Positions 7,049 through 15,448 of a DNA stretch of 23,218 bases are shown piece by piece. The stretch lies in NCBI GenBank assembly GCA_000435975.1, contig FR884119.1, positions 1 through 23,218 on the forward strand, in the 5' to 3' direction. The DNA comes from Oscillibacter sp. CAG:241. Lineage in GTDB: Bacteria > Bacillota > Clostridia > Oscillospirales > Oscillospiraceae. A program made the translations under genes and the position numbers. Position 1 is the stretch's first letter, and the number at the start of each line of letters is the position of its first letter. A model generated the notes under the pieces. That model searched no databases and was not told the origin of the DNA. It was given only the letters and a program-made list of their open reading frames with translations.

Positions 7049-8401
7049 ATGAATGCTTATCTGGCCAGCGTTCTGGAGAACGTCAGAACCAAGCATGGCA
7101 ACGAGCCCGAGTTCGTGCAGACCGTGGAGGAAGTCCTGTCCTCTCTGGAGCCTGTCATCGAGAAGCATCCCGAGTATGAGAAGGTCGATCTGCTGAACCG
7201 CATGGTCGAGCCTGAGCGCATGTTCACCTTCCGCGTTGTGTGGTGCGACGATAATGGTCAGTGGCATACCAACCGCGGCTGGCGCTGCCAGTTCAACGGC
7301 GCCATCGGCCCCTACAAGGGCGGCCTGCGCTTCCAGAAGAATGTGTATGAGGGCATCATCAAGTTCCTGGGCTTCGAGCAGACCTTCAAGAACAGCCTGA
7401 CCGGCCTGCCCATCGGCGGTGCCAAGGGCGGCTCCGACTTCGATCCCGCCGGCAAGTCCGACGCCGAGGTCATGCGCTTCTGCCAGAGCTTCATGACTGC
7501 TCTGTATCGCTACATCGGGCCCGACATCGACGTTCCCGCCGGTGACATGGGCGTTGGCGGCCGCGAGATCGGCTACCTGTATGGCCAGTACCGCCGCCTG
7601 AAGGGCGTGTGGGAGAACGGCGTGCTCACCGGCAAGGGCCTGAGCTACGGCGGTTCCCTGATCCGTCCCGAGGCCACCGGCTACGGCGCCATCTACTATC
7701 TGCAGGAAGTGCTCAAGCACGAGAACGACACCATCGAGGGCAAGCGTATCGCCATCTCCGGCTACGGCAACGTGGGCTGGGGCATCATGAAGAAGGCTGC
7801 TCAGCTGGGCGCCGCCGTCACCTACTTTGCCGGTCCCGACGGTTACGTTCACGATCCCGACGGTGTCATCACCGACGAGAAGCTGAACTTCATCCTGGAA
7901 ATGCGCGCCAAGGATCCCATGCACTGCAAGCCCTACGCCGACAAGTTCGGCTGCGAGTTCGTGGCCGGCGAAAAGTGCTGGGGTGTCAAGGATGTTGACG
8001 TGTACATGCCCGCCGCCATGCAGAACGACGTCCGCATGGAGTCTGCCGAGAAGATCGCCGTCTCCGGCGTGAAGTATTACATTGAGGTGGCCAATATGCC
8101 CACCACCAACGACGCTCTGAACTTCCTGCGTCAGCAGAAGGGCATCATCGTGGCTCCCTCCAAGGCCGTTAACGCCGGCGGCGTGGGCGTCTCCGCTCTG
8201 GAGATGGCTCAGAACTCCGAGCGTCTGGTCTGGACTGCCGAGGAAGTCGATGCTCAGCTGCACAAGATGATGAAGACCATCCACAAGGAATCCGCCGATG
8301 CCGCTGCCGAGTACGGTCTGGGCTACGACCTGGTGGCTGGCGCCAACATCGCCGGCTTCAAGAAGGTCGCCGAAGCTATGATGGAGCAGGGCTGCTTCTA
8401 A
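7049..8401 (+). CDS. gdhA: Glutamate dehydrogenase, NAD(P)-dependent
   Basis: Interconverts glutamate and 2-oxoglutarate plus ammonia in the cytoplasm. The 450 aa match the hexameric small GDH family. Visible are PYKGGLRF (Lys90), Lys114, the catalytic Lys126 in GGAKGG, the catalytic Asp166 in VPAGDMGVG and the Rossmann motif GYGNVGWG. Clostridial relatives include both NAD and NADP enzymes, so the cofactor is left open. The start is ATG 7049, 8 nt after GAGGAGG; an upstream in-frame ATG (6980) has no ribosome site. Codon use is more biased than in the neighbours and both promoter and ribosome site are strong, pointing to high expression. It is flanked by its own promoter and terminator. Confidence 0.96.
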   Translation: MNAYLASVLENVRTKHGNEPEFVQTVEEVLSSLEPVIEKHPEYEKVDLLNRMVEPERMFTFRVVWCDDNGQWHTNRGWRCQFNGAIGPYKGGLRFQKNVYEGIIKFLGFEQTFKNSLTGLPIGGAKGGSDFDPAGKSDAEVMRFCQSFMTALYRYIGPDIDVPAGDMGVGGREIGYLYGQYRRLKGVWENGVLTGKGLSYGGSLIRPEATGYGAIYYLQEVLKHENDTIEGKRIAISGYGNVGWGIMKKAAQLGAAVTYFAGPDGYVHDPDGVITDEKLNFILEMRAKDPMHCKPYADKFGCEFVAGEKCWGVKDVDVYMPAAMQNDVRMESAEKIAVSGVKYYIEVANMPTTNDALNFLRQQKGIIVAPSKAVNAGGVGVSALEMAQNSERLVWTAEEVDAQLHKMMKTIHKESADAAAEYGLGYDLVAGANIAGFKKVAEAMMEQGCF

Positions 8402-8431
8402 GCCGAACGACGGACAATGATCCAATAACTG

Positions 8432-8467
8432 AACCGGGGGTCCTGCGGGTGCAGGACCCCCGGTTTT
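8432..8467 (+). terminator. Terminator of gdhA
   Basis: Perfect 15-bp stem AACCGGGGGTCCTGC (8432-8446) with 8451-8465, loop GGGT, followed by TT. It lies 30 nt after the stop. Confidence 0.88.
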
Positions 8468-8534
8468 CATTGGGAGTGCGCTGTTGACGGCTTCCTCCGG
8501 TGGGGCAGGCGGCACATCCTCGCCGCGCCCGGTT

Positions 8535-8596
8535 TGTCCCGGCTTATCCCGCCTGTGTCCCGCCCTTTTTGGCCTCTGTCCCGGCCTTGTCCCGCC
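8535..8596. repeat. Helically phased short direct repeats TGTCCCG(G/C)C
   Basis: Five copies of a TGTCCCGSC-like word, one degenerate (TATCCCGCC), have their TCCC cores at 8537, 8547, 8558, 8579 and 8590. The steps of 10, 11, 21 and 11 are multiples of the DNA helical turn. They lie between the gdhA terminator and the mrp operon terminator, outside any supported gene. On the minus strand they read GGCGGGACA. Confidence 0.55.
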
Positions 8597-8620
8597 TTGT
8601 ATCAGGACAAAAATAGCGAA

Positions 8621-8649
8621 ATAATACGCACAGTAGGAATAACAAGCAA
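8621..8649 (-). promoter_or_regulatory. Possible promoter firing toward gdhA 3' end
   Basis: On the minus strand, -35 TTGCTT (8644-8649), a 17-bp spacer and -10 TATTAT (8621-8626). It overlaps the T tract of the mrp terminator. A transcript would run through the phased repeats into the antisense of gdhA. No ORF follows, so it may be chance. Confidence 0.3.
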
Positions 8650-8684
8650 AAATCCGGTTGCCACGCTATGCGCGGCAACCGGAT
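8648..8684 (-). terminator. Terminator of the mrp-like operon
   Basis: On the minus strand, an 11-bp perfect stem ATCCGGTTGCC / GGCAACCGGAT (8674-8684 with 8652-8662), an 11-nt loop and a T5 run. It begins about 10 nt after the last stop codon of the operon. Confidence 0.88.
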
Positions 8685-8693
8685 CAATTTGTC

Positions 8694-10652
8694 TTAAAAG
8701 ACGTACAGCAGGATGCACACCAGGACGATGCACAATCCCAGGCAGGCCATCAGCAGGGCATAGGACAGGCTGCCCTCCATCCGGCGGAGGGTGTCCAGGA
8801 TGGTGCCCAGCCGGTCGGCGGCCTCCTGTTCCGTGCGCTGGCCGCCGTGGGTCATGGCGTGGATCATGGCGCTGCGGGGAGATCTGTGGCGCCGGGGCCG
8901 GGAGTCCCGCAGGAAGGTCCGCCGGGCCACCAGCACCAGGAAGTCCAGCGCGTCGCATACCGCCCGCATCACCACGTTCAGCACCCGGTACAGGCCCCGG
9001 ATGACCGGGCGATAAACCCGTTCCTCCAGGCTCAGCCACTGGGGCCAGCGCTCCAGATACACGGCCTCCGCGCCCTTGCGGTCCATGAGCACCAGGCGGA
9101 TGAACAGGAAATACACCGCCATGCCGATGGTCAGGGAAATGGCCACGCCCTTGAGATTTTCCCAGGCCAGGTAGTGAACGGCGTGGCCAAAGGGATGCCC
9201 GCCCACAAAGGGAAGGGCCAGAGCGGCCACCGGCTCCGCCAGCCCATGGGGCAGCAGCCCCAGCACCGGCAGAGGCAGCGCCGCCAGCACCAGCGCCGTG
9301 ACGGTCATAGGCGTGCCCCAGGTCTTACCGGTGGGGGAGATGGGCTTCTGCCAGAACAGGGCCACATAGATCTTGGTGAGATACGCCGCCGTCAGGCCAC
9401 CGGAGAACAGAAACAGCCACTCCACCGCCGTAACGCCCAGACTGCCGCTTTCGGCGGCCAGCTCTACCAGGGACTCATGAACCAGGGTTTTGCTGATATA
9501 GCCCAGAAAGCCCGGAATACCTGCCAGAGAACAGGCACCGCACAGAAACAGGCCGTGCAGCAGGGGCTTTCCCCGGCCATAGCCGCGAATCTGGTTCAGG
9601 TCCAGGGCGTGGGTATTGCAGTACACCACACCGGCCAGCAGGAACAGGGTCAGCTTTACCAGGGAGTGGTTCATCATGTACAGCACCGTACCGTGGGCGG
9701 TCAGGGCATTGTGCTGCCCCAGCAGGGACAGGGCCGCCGTTCCCACCAGGATAAAGCCGATCTGGGACAGGGAGGAGCAGGCCAGAATATACTTGAGGTT
9801 GTTGGAAAACACGGCGATAGCCGCGCCCAGCACCATGGTCACCGCCCCCAGCACCAGCAGCAGAACACCCCACCGGTGCTCACCGGGGAGGATGTCCGCC
9901 GTGATGATCAGGGCGCCGAAGATGCCCGCCTTGGTGAGGACGCCGGACAGCAGGGCACTGGCCGGAGCCGGGGCCACCGGGTGGGCCTTGGGCAGCCAGA
10001 TATGCAGGGGAAACACACCCGCCTTGGCCGCAAAGCCGAACAGGATGCACAGGGCCGCCGCCCACAGCTGCCCCCGGTCCGTTACCATGGCGCAGGCGTC
10101 AGGCAGTTGGGCGATGACCAGGGTGCCCGTCAGCCGGTACAGCAGGAACAGGCCCATCAGGGTCACAAGGCCGCCCAGCACCGCAATGGCCAGGTAGGTT
10201 TTGCCGGCGTCCAGAGCGTCAGGAGATTCCTCCTGCACCACCCAGGCGTAGGAGCTGAGGCTCATGAGCTCGAAGAACAGGAAGGTGGTATACAGGTCTG
10301 CCGACAGGAATACACCCAGGGTAAAGCTCAGACACAGCAGGAAGAAAAAGTGGTAGCGCCGCAGGTAGTGGTGGCCCCGGAAATACTGGGGCGTCAGCAG
10401 GGCGGACACGAACCACATGAAGCTGACCACCAATCCATAGATGGCCCGGAAGCCGTCCAGGGTAAAGTGGATGCCGCACAGGGGGATATCCAGGGACACG
10501 CCAAACCGGGTGCATACAGCCAGCACCATCACCAGAAGCGTCAGCCCCGTGACGGCGCAGGACCAGCGGCCCAGCCGCGTCTCGCTTTCGCTGCGGACGA
10601 GCAGCAGGGGAACGGACCCCATCAGGGGCAGCAGGATCAGAAGAAGCAGCAT
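8694..10652 (-). CDS. NuoL/MrpA-type proton-channel subunit with long C-terminal extension
   Basis: Large membrane subunit (652 aa) of the complex I/Mrp antiporter family (Proton_antipo_M), last gene of the operon. The start ATG 10652 overlaps the preceding stop as TGATG. Conserved ion-path residues are present: Glu in FLFFELMSLSSYAW, Lys in FGFAAKAGVFPLHIWLPKAHP, Lys in SGVLTKAG and Lys in NHSLVKLTLFLLAG. After the core (about residue 480) come a membrane helix, a charged segment with WLSLEERVYRPVIRGLYRVL, a basic loop rich in Arg and a final hydrophobic helix of about 20 residues. This resembles the lateral-helix tail of NuoL/HycC proteins. Partner in a monovalent cation/proton antiporter is inferred; an isolated MrpA lacking its MbhD/MbhE tail is the best match. 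Confidence 0.85.
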   Translation of the reverse strand: MLLLLILLPLMGSVPLLLVRSESETRLGRWSCAVTGLTLLVMVLAVCTRFGVSLDIPLCGIHFTLDGFRAIYGLVVSFMWFVSALLTPQYFRGHHYLRRYHFFFLLCLSFTLGVFLSADLYTTFLFFELMSLSSYAWVVQEESPDALDAGKTYLAIAVLGGLVTLMGLFLLYRLTGTLVIAQLPDACAMVTDRGQLWAAALCILFGFAAKAGVFPLHIWLPKAHPVAPAPASALLSGVLTKAGIFGALIITADILPGEHRWGVLLLVLGAVTMVLGAAIAVFSNNLKYILACSSLSQIGFILVGTAALSLLGQHNALTAHGTVLYMMNHSLVKLTLFLLAGVVYCNTHALDLNQIRGYGRGKPLLHGLFLCGACSLAGIPGFLGYISKTLVHESLVELAAESGSLGVTAVEWLFLFSGGLTAAYLTKIYVALFWQKPISPTGKTWGTPMTVTALVLAALPLPVLGLLPHGLAEPVAALALPFVGGHPFGHAVHYLAWENLKGVAISLTIGMAVYFLFIRLVLMDRKGAEAVYLERWPQWLSLEERVYRPVIRGLYRVLNVVMRAVCDALDFLVLVARRTFLRDSRPRRHRSPRSAMIHAMTHGGQRTEQEAADRLGTILDTLRRMEGSLSYALLMACLGLCIVLVCILLYVF

Positions 10653-12112
10653 CACAGGCCCACCGCCTTTCCGATCACGTCCAGCAGCCACTGGGGAAAC
10701 AGGCCCATGACCAGACACGCCGCCGCCAGCACGGCGGTGGGCACCGTCATCATCCAGCCCGCCTCATGAGCGGAGCCCTCGGGGATGGCGGGGGCGTCCG
10801 TCCGGGGGAACCAGGCCTTCAGCACCACCTGGAACATGTAGACCGCCGTCAGCAGGGCCGACACCAGCAGGGCTGCGAAGCCCACCAGCGGCAGCCAGCC
10901 GCCGATATCCACCGCCGCCCGGGCAATGTACCACTTGCTGACGAAGCCATTGAAGGGGGGGATCCCCGTCAGGGCGCAGGCCGCCGCCGTGAAGCAGGCG
11001 AAGGTCACCGGCATGTACCGGGCCAGGCCCTCCAGCTGGGGCACATACTCCCGGTGGGCGTAATGCAGCACCGCACCGGCCGTGAAGAAGGCCATGATCT
11101 TCACCACCGAGTGGACGATCAGGTGCAGGAAGGACGCTGCCAGGGCCTGGGTGGTCATCAGGGCGGCGGCAAACAGAATATACGACAGGTTCGACACCGT
11201 GGAGTAAGCCAGCCGCAGCTTGAAGTGCCGCTGCTTCAGGGACATGCAGGAGCCGTAGACAATGGTGATGATGGGCAGCAGCAGCGCCAGCTGCTGGGCC
11301 CAGGTGCCGGACAGAATGTCCGGGCCGAAGCTGTAATAGATCAGGCGGATGCAGGCGAAGGCACCGGCCTTTACCACCGCCACCGCGTGGAGCAGGGCCG
11401 TGACGGGGGTGGGGGCCACCGCCGCCGAGGGAAGCCAGCCGTGCAGCGGCCAGATGGCGGCCTTGACCCCGAAGCCCACGAAGGACAGGGCAAACACTGC
11501 CAGCAGCATGGACAGGTCTCCGTCATAGCCCGCCAGGTGACCGCCCAGGGAGAAGTCTGAAGCATCGTGGATGGCCAGGAACACCAGCCCGATAAACGCC
11601 AGGGCCGCGCCGGAGATGGAGTATACCAGGTACTTGACGCCGGCCTTTTTGGCGGCCTTGGTCATGGGCTGCATCACCAGGGGCAGGGTGGCCAGAGTCA
11701 GCAGCTCATAGAACAGGTACATGGTCATCATGTTGGCGGAGAAGGCAATGCCCAGGGTGACGCCGAAGGATGCCGTGAAAAATGCCCAGAACATGTGCAG
11801 GTGCTTTTCGTGGCGCATGTAGTCAAAGCCATAGAGCATGGTAAAGGGCCACAGGGTGGCAGACAACCCCGCAAACAGACGGGCGGCCCCGTCCATGCGG
11901 AAGGCGATGGTCAGCCGGTGGGAAAAGTGCAGCAGGGTGAACGTGCCGTCATCGCACAGGAGGATGGCCGCCCAGGCCAGGGCCGTGGTGCCCAGGATCA
12001 GGAGGCTGTATACCAGGCGGCGGCAGCTCTCGCTGCGGATGGGCAGGAAATAGGACAGCAGGCCCAGCACCAGCGGCAGGAACACCGGCAGAAGGAGAAG
12101 AATTCCATTCAT
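10652..12112 (-). CDS. NuoM/MrpD-type proton-channel subunit (paralogue 3)
   Basis: Polytopic membrane protein of 486 aa, Proton_antipo_M family. The ion-path residues are the Glu in LFYELLTLATLPLV, the Lys in GFGVKAAIWPLHGWLPSA and the Lys in VHSVVKIMAFFTAG. The loop GIPPFNGFVSKWYIA is the usual family signature. The start is ATG 12112, with AAGGAGG 8 nt upstream; the GTG at 12121 abuts that site and is too close. It follows the previous gene by 13 nt. The substitution of AH by AA after LPS (usual LPSAHP) is a small departure from its sisters. Confidence 0.85.
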   Translation of the reverse strand: MNGILLLLPVFLPLVLGLLSYFLPIRSESCRRLVYSLLILGTTALAWAAILLCDDGTFTLLHFSHRLTIAFRMDGAARLFAGLSATLWPFTMLYGFDYMRHEKHLHMFWAFFTASFGVTLGIAFSANMMTMYLFYELLTLATLPLVMQPMTKAAKKAGVKYLVYSISGAALAFIGLVFLAIHDASDFSLGGHLAGYDGDLSMLLAVFALSFVGFGVKAAIWPLHGWLPSAAVAPTPVTALLHAVAVVKAGAFACIRLIYYSFGPDILSGTWAQQLALLLPIITIVYGSCMSLKQRHFKLRLAYSTVSNLSYILFAAALMTTQALAASFLHLIVHSVVKIMAFFTAGAVLHYAHREYVPQLEGLARYMPVTFACFTAAACALTGIPPFNGFVSKWYIARAAVDIGGWLPLVGFAALLVSALLTAVYMFQVVLKAWFPRTDAPAIPEGSAHEAGWMMTVPTAVLAAACLVMGLFPQWLLDVIGKAVGL

Positions 12113-12125
12113 ATGGCGCACCTCC

Positions 12126-13553
12126 TTACAGAATGGACCCGGTGATGTGCTCCATCACGGGGACAGTGATGCCGGACAGCAGGCCCAGGATCAGGCTGGC
12201 TGCGGCGAACAGTGCCAGAGACAGCACCAGCAGCAGCGGCTCCCGGACCCGGCTCCGTGCCGGGAAATCCTGCCCCGGAAAGAAGGCGCGGCACAGCGGC
12301 GGAAACAGATAGGCCGCCGTCAAAAGCGCCGAGATCAGCAGCACCGCCGGAATGATATAGCACAGGGGGGCGGACATGCCGTCCAGGGCTCCCAGAGCCA
12401 GATACCATTTGCTGAAGAAGCCGCCGAAGGGGGGGATGCCCACCAGGGACAGAGCCAGGGCGGCGAAGCAGCCCATGGTGACGGGGATCCGGCGGCCCAG
12501 ACCCGGGAAACCGTCGATGGTTTCCGTGCCCGTCAGGAAAATGATGGAGCCGGCGGACTGGAACACGCCGATCTTGGCCAGCGCGTGGAACAGCAGCTGC
12601 AAAAGGCCACCCAGCAGGCCCACCGGAGTCATGAGGAATACGCCCAGCAGCACGTAGGAGATCTGGGAAATGCTGGAATAGGCCAGACGCTTTTTCAGGC
12701 CGTTTTCCGTGCAGCCCATAAACGAGCCCATGAAAATGGTCACCAGGGTCAGAACGATGCACACGGTCTGGACCCAGGTGCCCCGCAGGGCCTCCGCGCC
12801 CACGGTGAAGTAAATGACCCGGATGGCGGCGATGGCCCCCACCTTGGCGATGATGCCGGAGAGCAGAGCATGGGCCGGAGCCGGGGCCACGGGATGGGCC
12901 GAGGGCAGCCAGTTGTGCAGGGGGTACAGACCCGCCTTGGCGCCGAAGCCCAGCAGCATCAGAAATGACGCAGCCAGCAGGGTAGGAGGGAGCGTCTGGA
13001 AATATCCGCCACGGACGAAGGCCAGGGAGGATTGCTGGGCCAGCAGCACCACGCCGAACAGGGCGATGAAGCCGCCGCAGACGGAGTAGTACAGGTATTT
13101 TACCGCGCCCAGCAGGGCCTTGGGACGCTGGGTGTGCAGCACCAGGGGGAACGACAGCAGGGTGGTGAGCTCATAAAACAGGTATAGAGTCACAAGGTCT
13201 GCCGCCAGGGCAGCGCCCAGCACCGCCGCCTCCGTCAGCATCAGGAACACATAGAAACGGGGATGGTGCCCCTCGTGGGTCATGTAGACGGAGGCGTAGG
13301 GGATGGTCAGCAGCCAGCACACGGCGGTCAGCAGGCAGAAGAACCGGCCCAGGCCGTCCAGCCGCAGGGAAAACGTCAGGTCGGCGGTCATGTGCCACAC
13401 CGGTGTGGCCATGTCGCCCAGGGTGCAGGCACCGATCAGCAGCGCCAGCAGCAGGGCCTGGCCCACGGCCAGGATCACCGTGCGGGCCCGGTCGTTCCGG
13501 ATCAGGCTCAGGGCCGCCAACGCCAGAGGCAGCAGGAGGATGAGATACAGCAT
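12126..13553 (-). CDS. NuoM/MrpD-type proton-channel subunit (paralogue 2)
   Basis: 475-aa polytopic protein of the Proton_antipo_M family. It has the Glu in LFYELTTLLSFPLVLH, the Lys in LGFGAKAGLYPLHNWLPSAH, the Lys in LSGIIAKVG and the Lys in FHALAKIGVFQSAG. The family loop GIPPFGGFFSKWYLA is intact. The start has GGGAGGA about 8 nt upstream and follows mrpD by 18 nt. It resembles paralogue 3 in architecture and may be its tandem duplicate. Confidence 0.85.
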   Translation of the reverse strand: MLYLILLLPLALAALSLIRNDRARTVILAVGQALLLALLIGACTLGDMATPVWHMTADLTFSLRLDGLGRFFCLLTAVCWLLTIPYASVYMTHEGHHPRFYVFLMLTEAAVLGAALAADLVTLYLFYELTTLLSFPLVLHTQRPKALLGAVKYLYYSVCGGFIALFGVVLLAQQSSLAFVRGGYFQTLPPTLLAASFLMLLGFGAKAGLYPLHNWLPSAHPVAPAPAHALLSGIIAKVGAIAAIRVIYFTVGAEALRGTWVQTVCIVLTLVTIFMGSFMGCTENGLKKRLAYSSISQISYVLLGVFLMTPVGLLGGLLQLLFHALAKIGVFQSAGSIIFLTGTETIDGFPGLGRRIPVTMGCFAALALSLVGIPPFGGFFSKWYLALGALDGMSAPLCYIIPAVLLISALLTAAYLFPPLCRAFFPGQDFPARSRVREPLLLVLSLALFAAASLILGLLSGITVPVMEHITGSIL

Positions 13554-13571
13554 ATTCGATTCCTCCCTTTC

Positions 13572-15056
13572 TCACTGACAGAACAGGTCCATGCCCTGGC
13601 GGAACAGGTCCATGAGCCCATAGGACCGCAGGCCAACAGCGATGTTCAGGGCCACGAATACAAGGCCCGGCAAACTGGCCCAGCGCAGGCGGCGTGTATG
13701 CTCCGTTTCGGCCTCCGGCACCCAGAGCAGCAGCGTGGTGTACAGGAAATACAGCACGTTCAGCAGGGTGGACAGGGCCAGCGCCAGCAGCACCGCCCAG
13801 GTGCGCCAGCCCATGTGGAACGCCGCAGCGGCAAAATACAGCTTGGGGATGAAGCCGGCGAAAATGGGGATGCCTACCATGGACAGGGCGCCCACGGTGA
13901 ATACGCAGCCGGCGGTGGGGTCCCGGTGGGCGGCGGCCCGGAGGCTGTTGAAGTCCTGGTGTCCGCCGGAGGCGGCCACCAGGTCCGCACCGGACAGAAA
14001 CAGCATGGGCTTGGTCAGGGCGTGGGACACGATCTGGAACAGCACCGCCGCCAGGGCGGCCTGGGTCCCCATGCCCAGGCCCATATAGATGTAGCCGATC
14101 TGGGCGGCGGAGGAGAAGGCGATCATGGTGGTCAGCCGCCGGGCGAAGATGGCGGAGACGGAGCCTGCGATCATGCCGCCGATGCCGAACAGCAGCAGCA
14201 CCGTCTGGATGCCGGTGGCAGCAAAGACGTCGATGCCGATGACCTGGTAGATGACCTTGATGAGAAACACGATATACCCCTTGGACACCACGCCGGACAG
14301 AATGCCCGAGGAGGCGGGAGTGGCCTGCCCATAGGTATCGGGCATCCACAGATGGAAGGGAAACAGGCCGCTTTTGATGGCCAGGCCCGCCGTCATCAGG
14401 CCCAGGGACATGGTCACGGAGAACCGGTGCCCGCCGGAGGCCCACAGGTCCGCGATGGCGGTGTGCAGCTGGGGGAACAGCAGGTGGCCGGTGACGGAAT
14501 AGGTGAAGATGACGCCGATCAGGAACAGGCCGGAGCCCATCAGGGCGAAAATCATATAGCGGGCGGAGGCGATCAGGGCACGTCCGCCCCGGCGCACCGA
14601 CAGCAGGGCGCAGGAGGCGATGGTCAGCACCTCGATGAACACATAGCCGGTGAAAATGTCGTTGGTGTAGCACAGGGCCATCAGCGCCACATGGGCCAGG
14701 TCCACCATGACCCAGTAGAGCTTCTGCTTGTCGGCGGGGACATCCAGCAGGATGCGGCCCATGCCGCCCAGGACGCACAGGAGCATCACCCCGGCAAACA
14801 GCATGGCCAGGAAGGGCTCCAGGATCCCTGCCGTCAGCTCGTTGCCCCAGGGGGCGGGGTAGTGACCCATCATATAGGAGTAGCGAACGCGGTGAACGGT
14901 GCAGTAGACCAGGAGGGAGCCCTGGAGCACCACGCTGGCAGACAGCAGGAAAATGCCCAGCCGCCGGGCCCAGCGGGCGTTGGCCGCAAAGGACACCACG
15001 GCGCATACCAGGGACAGAATGATGGAGAAGAAGGGGAAATTCTGCACAAAGCTCAT
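13572..15056 (-). CDS. mrpD: MrpD-like antiporter subunit
   Basis: 494-aa polytopic membrane protein. The position directly after the NuoK-like subunit matches MrpD/MbhH. Ion-path residues are the Glu in GYVFIEVLTIASCALL, the Lys in GLAIKSGLFPFHLWMPDTYG, the Lys in SGVVSKGY and the Lys in SHALTKPMLFLSGADL. The start overlaps the mrpC stop as ATGA, implying translational coupling. In well-studied Mrp systems MrpD is essential for Na+/H+ exchange. Confidence 0.88.
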   Translation of the reverse strand: MSFVQNFPFFSIILSLVCAVVSFAANARWARRLGIFLLSASVVLQGSLLVYCTVHRVRYSYMMGHYPAPWGNELTAGILEPFLAMLFAGVMLLCVLGGMGRILLDVPADKQKLYWVMVDLAHVALMALCYTNDIFTGYVFIEVLTIASCALLSVRRGGRALIASARYMIFALMGSGLFLIGVIFTYSVTGHLLFPQLHTAIADLWASGGHRFSVTMSLGLMTAGLAIKSGLFPFHLWMPDTYGQATPASSGILSGVVSKGYIVFLIKVIYQVIGIDVFAATGIQTVLLLFGIGGMIAGSVSAIFARRLTTMIAFSSAAQIGYIYMGLGMGTQAALAAVLFQIVSHALTKPMLFLSGADLVAASGGHQDFNSLRAAAHRDPTAGCVFTVGALSMVGIPIFAGFIPKLYFAAAAFHMGWRTWAVLLALALSTLLNVLYFLYTTLLLWVPEAETEHTRRLRWASLPGLVFVALNIAVGLRSYGLMDLFRQGMDLFCQ

Positions 15057-15448
15057 TGCTCGCCGTCCTCCTTCTGCCGCTTTTTATGGGACATCATCAT
15101 ATACAGCTTGTCCATGTCCAGGGTGCGGTAGGTCTGGTAAATGCGGACGGTCAGGGACAGCATCACAGCCGACACACTGACGGACACCACGATGCCCGTC
15201 AGCACCAGGCCCGCGGGGATGGGGTTGACGTAGTGCTCCATAGAGGTGACGCCGTCCACGATGATGGGAACGGTGCGGCCGGTGATATAGCCGCGGTCTG
15301 CCAGCAGCAGGAACACGCCGGAATCCATAATGTCCAGGCCGATGACCTTTTTCAGCAGGTTCCGGTCAAACAGCAGCATGCAGAAGCCGATGACGAACAG
15401 CAGAATGGCTACCACCAGCTCGTAATTGGAAGCAAGGGCCTTCAGCAT
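15053..15448 (-). CDS. mrpC: MrpC-like (NuoK-type) antiporter subunit
   Basis: 131 aa with three hydrophobic segments (about 10-28, 35-52, 78-100) and a charged cytosolic tail ending HKKRQKEDGEQ. This is the NuoK/MrpC plan with a somewhat longer tail. IVDGVTSMEHYVNPIPAGLVLTGIVV before the third segment is characteristic of MrpC/MnhC. The start ATG overlaps the preceding TGA by one base, and GGGGGAG lies upstream. It is an integral part of the cation/proton antiporter. Confidence 0.88.
   Translation of the reverse strand: MLKALASNYELVVAILLFVIGFCMLLFDRNLLKKVIGLDIMDSGVFLLLADRGYITGRTVPIIVDGVTSMEHYVNPIPAGLVLTGIVVSVSVSAVMLSLTVRIYQTYRTLDMDKLYMMMSHKKRQKEDGEQ

Noticed and set aside
8530..8600. Phased repeats as a CRISPR array
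   Set aside because: Units are only about 9 bases and spaced 10-21 bases, with no spacers of CRISPR length and no cas genes.
8534..9004. Plus-strand frame starting at the phased repeats
   Set aside because: Antisense to the antiporter gene and rich in Arg/Gly/Pro; no ribosome site. The repeats have a 10.5-bp step that is not a multiple of three.
8658..10769. Plus-strand open frame of 703 codons opposite the last antiporter gene
   Set aside because: Gln/His-rich translation without motifs, antisense to a protein with conserved channel residues; a shadow frame.
13171..15006. Minus-strand frame of 611 codons across mrpD and paralogue 2
   Set aside because: Out of frame with the two genes that show proper motifs; Arg/Pro/Gly-rich composition of a frame-shifted reading.
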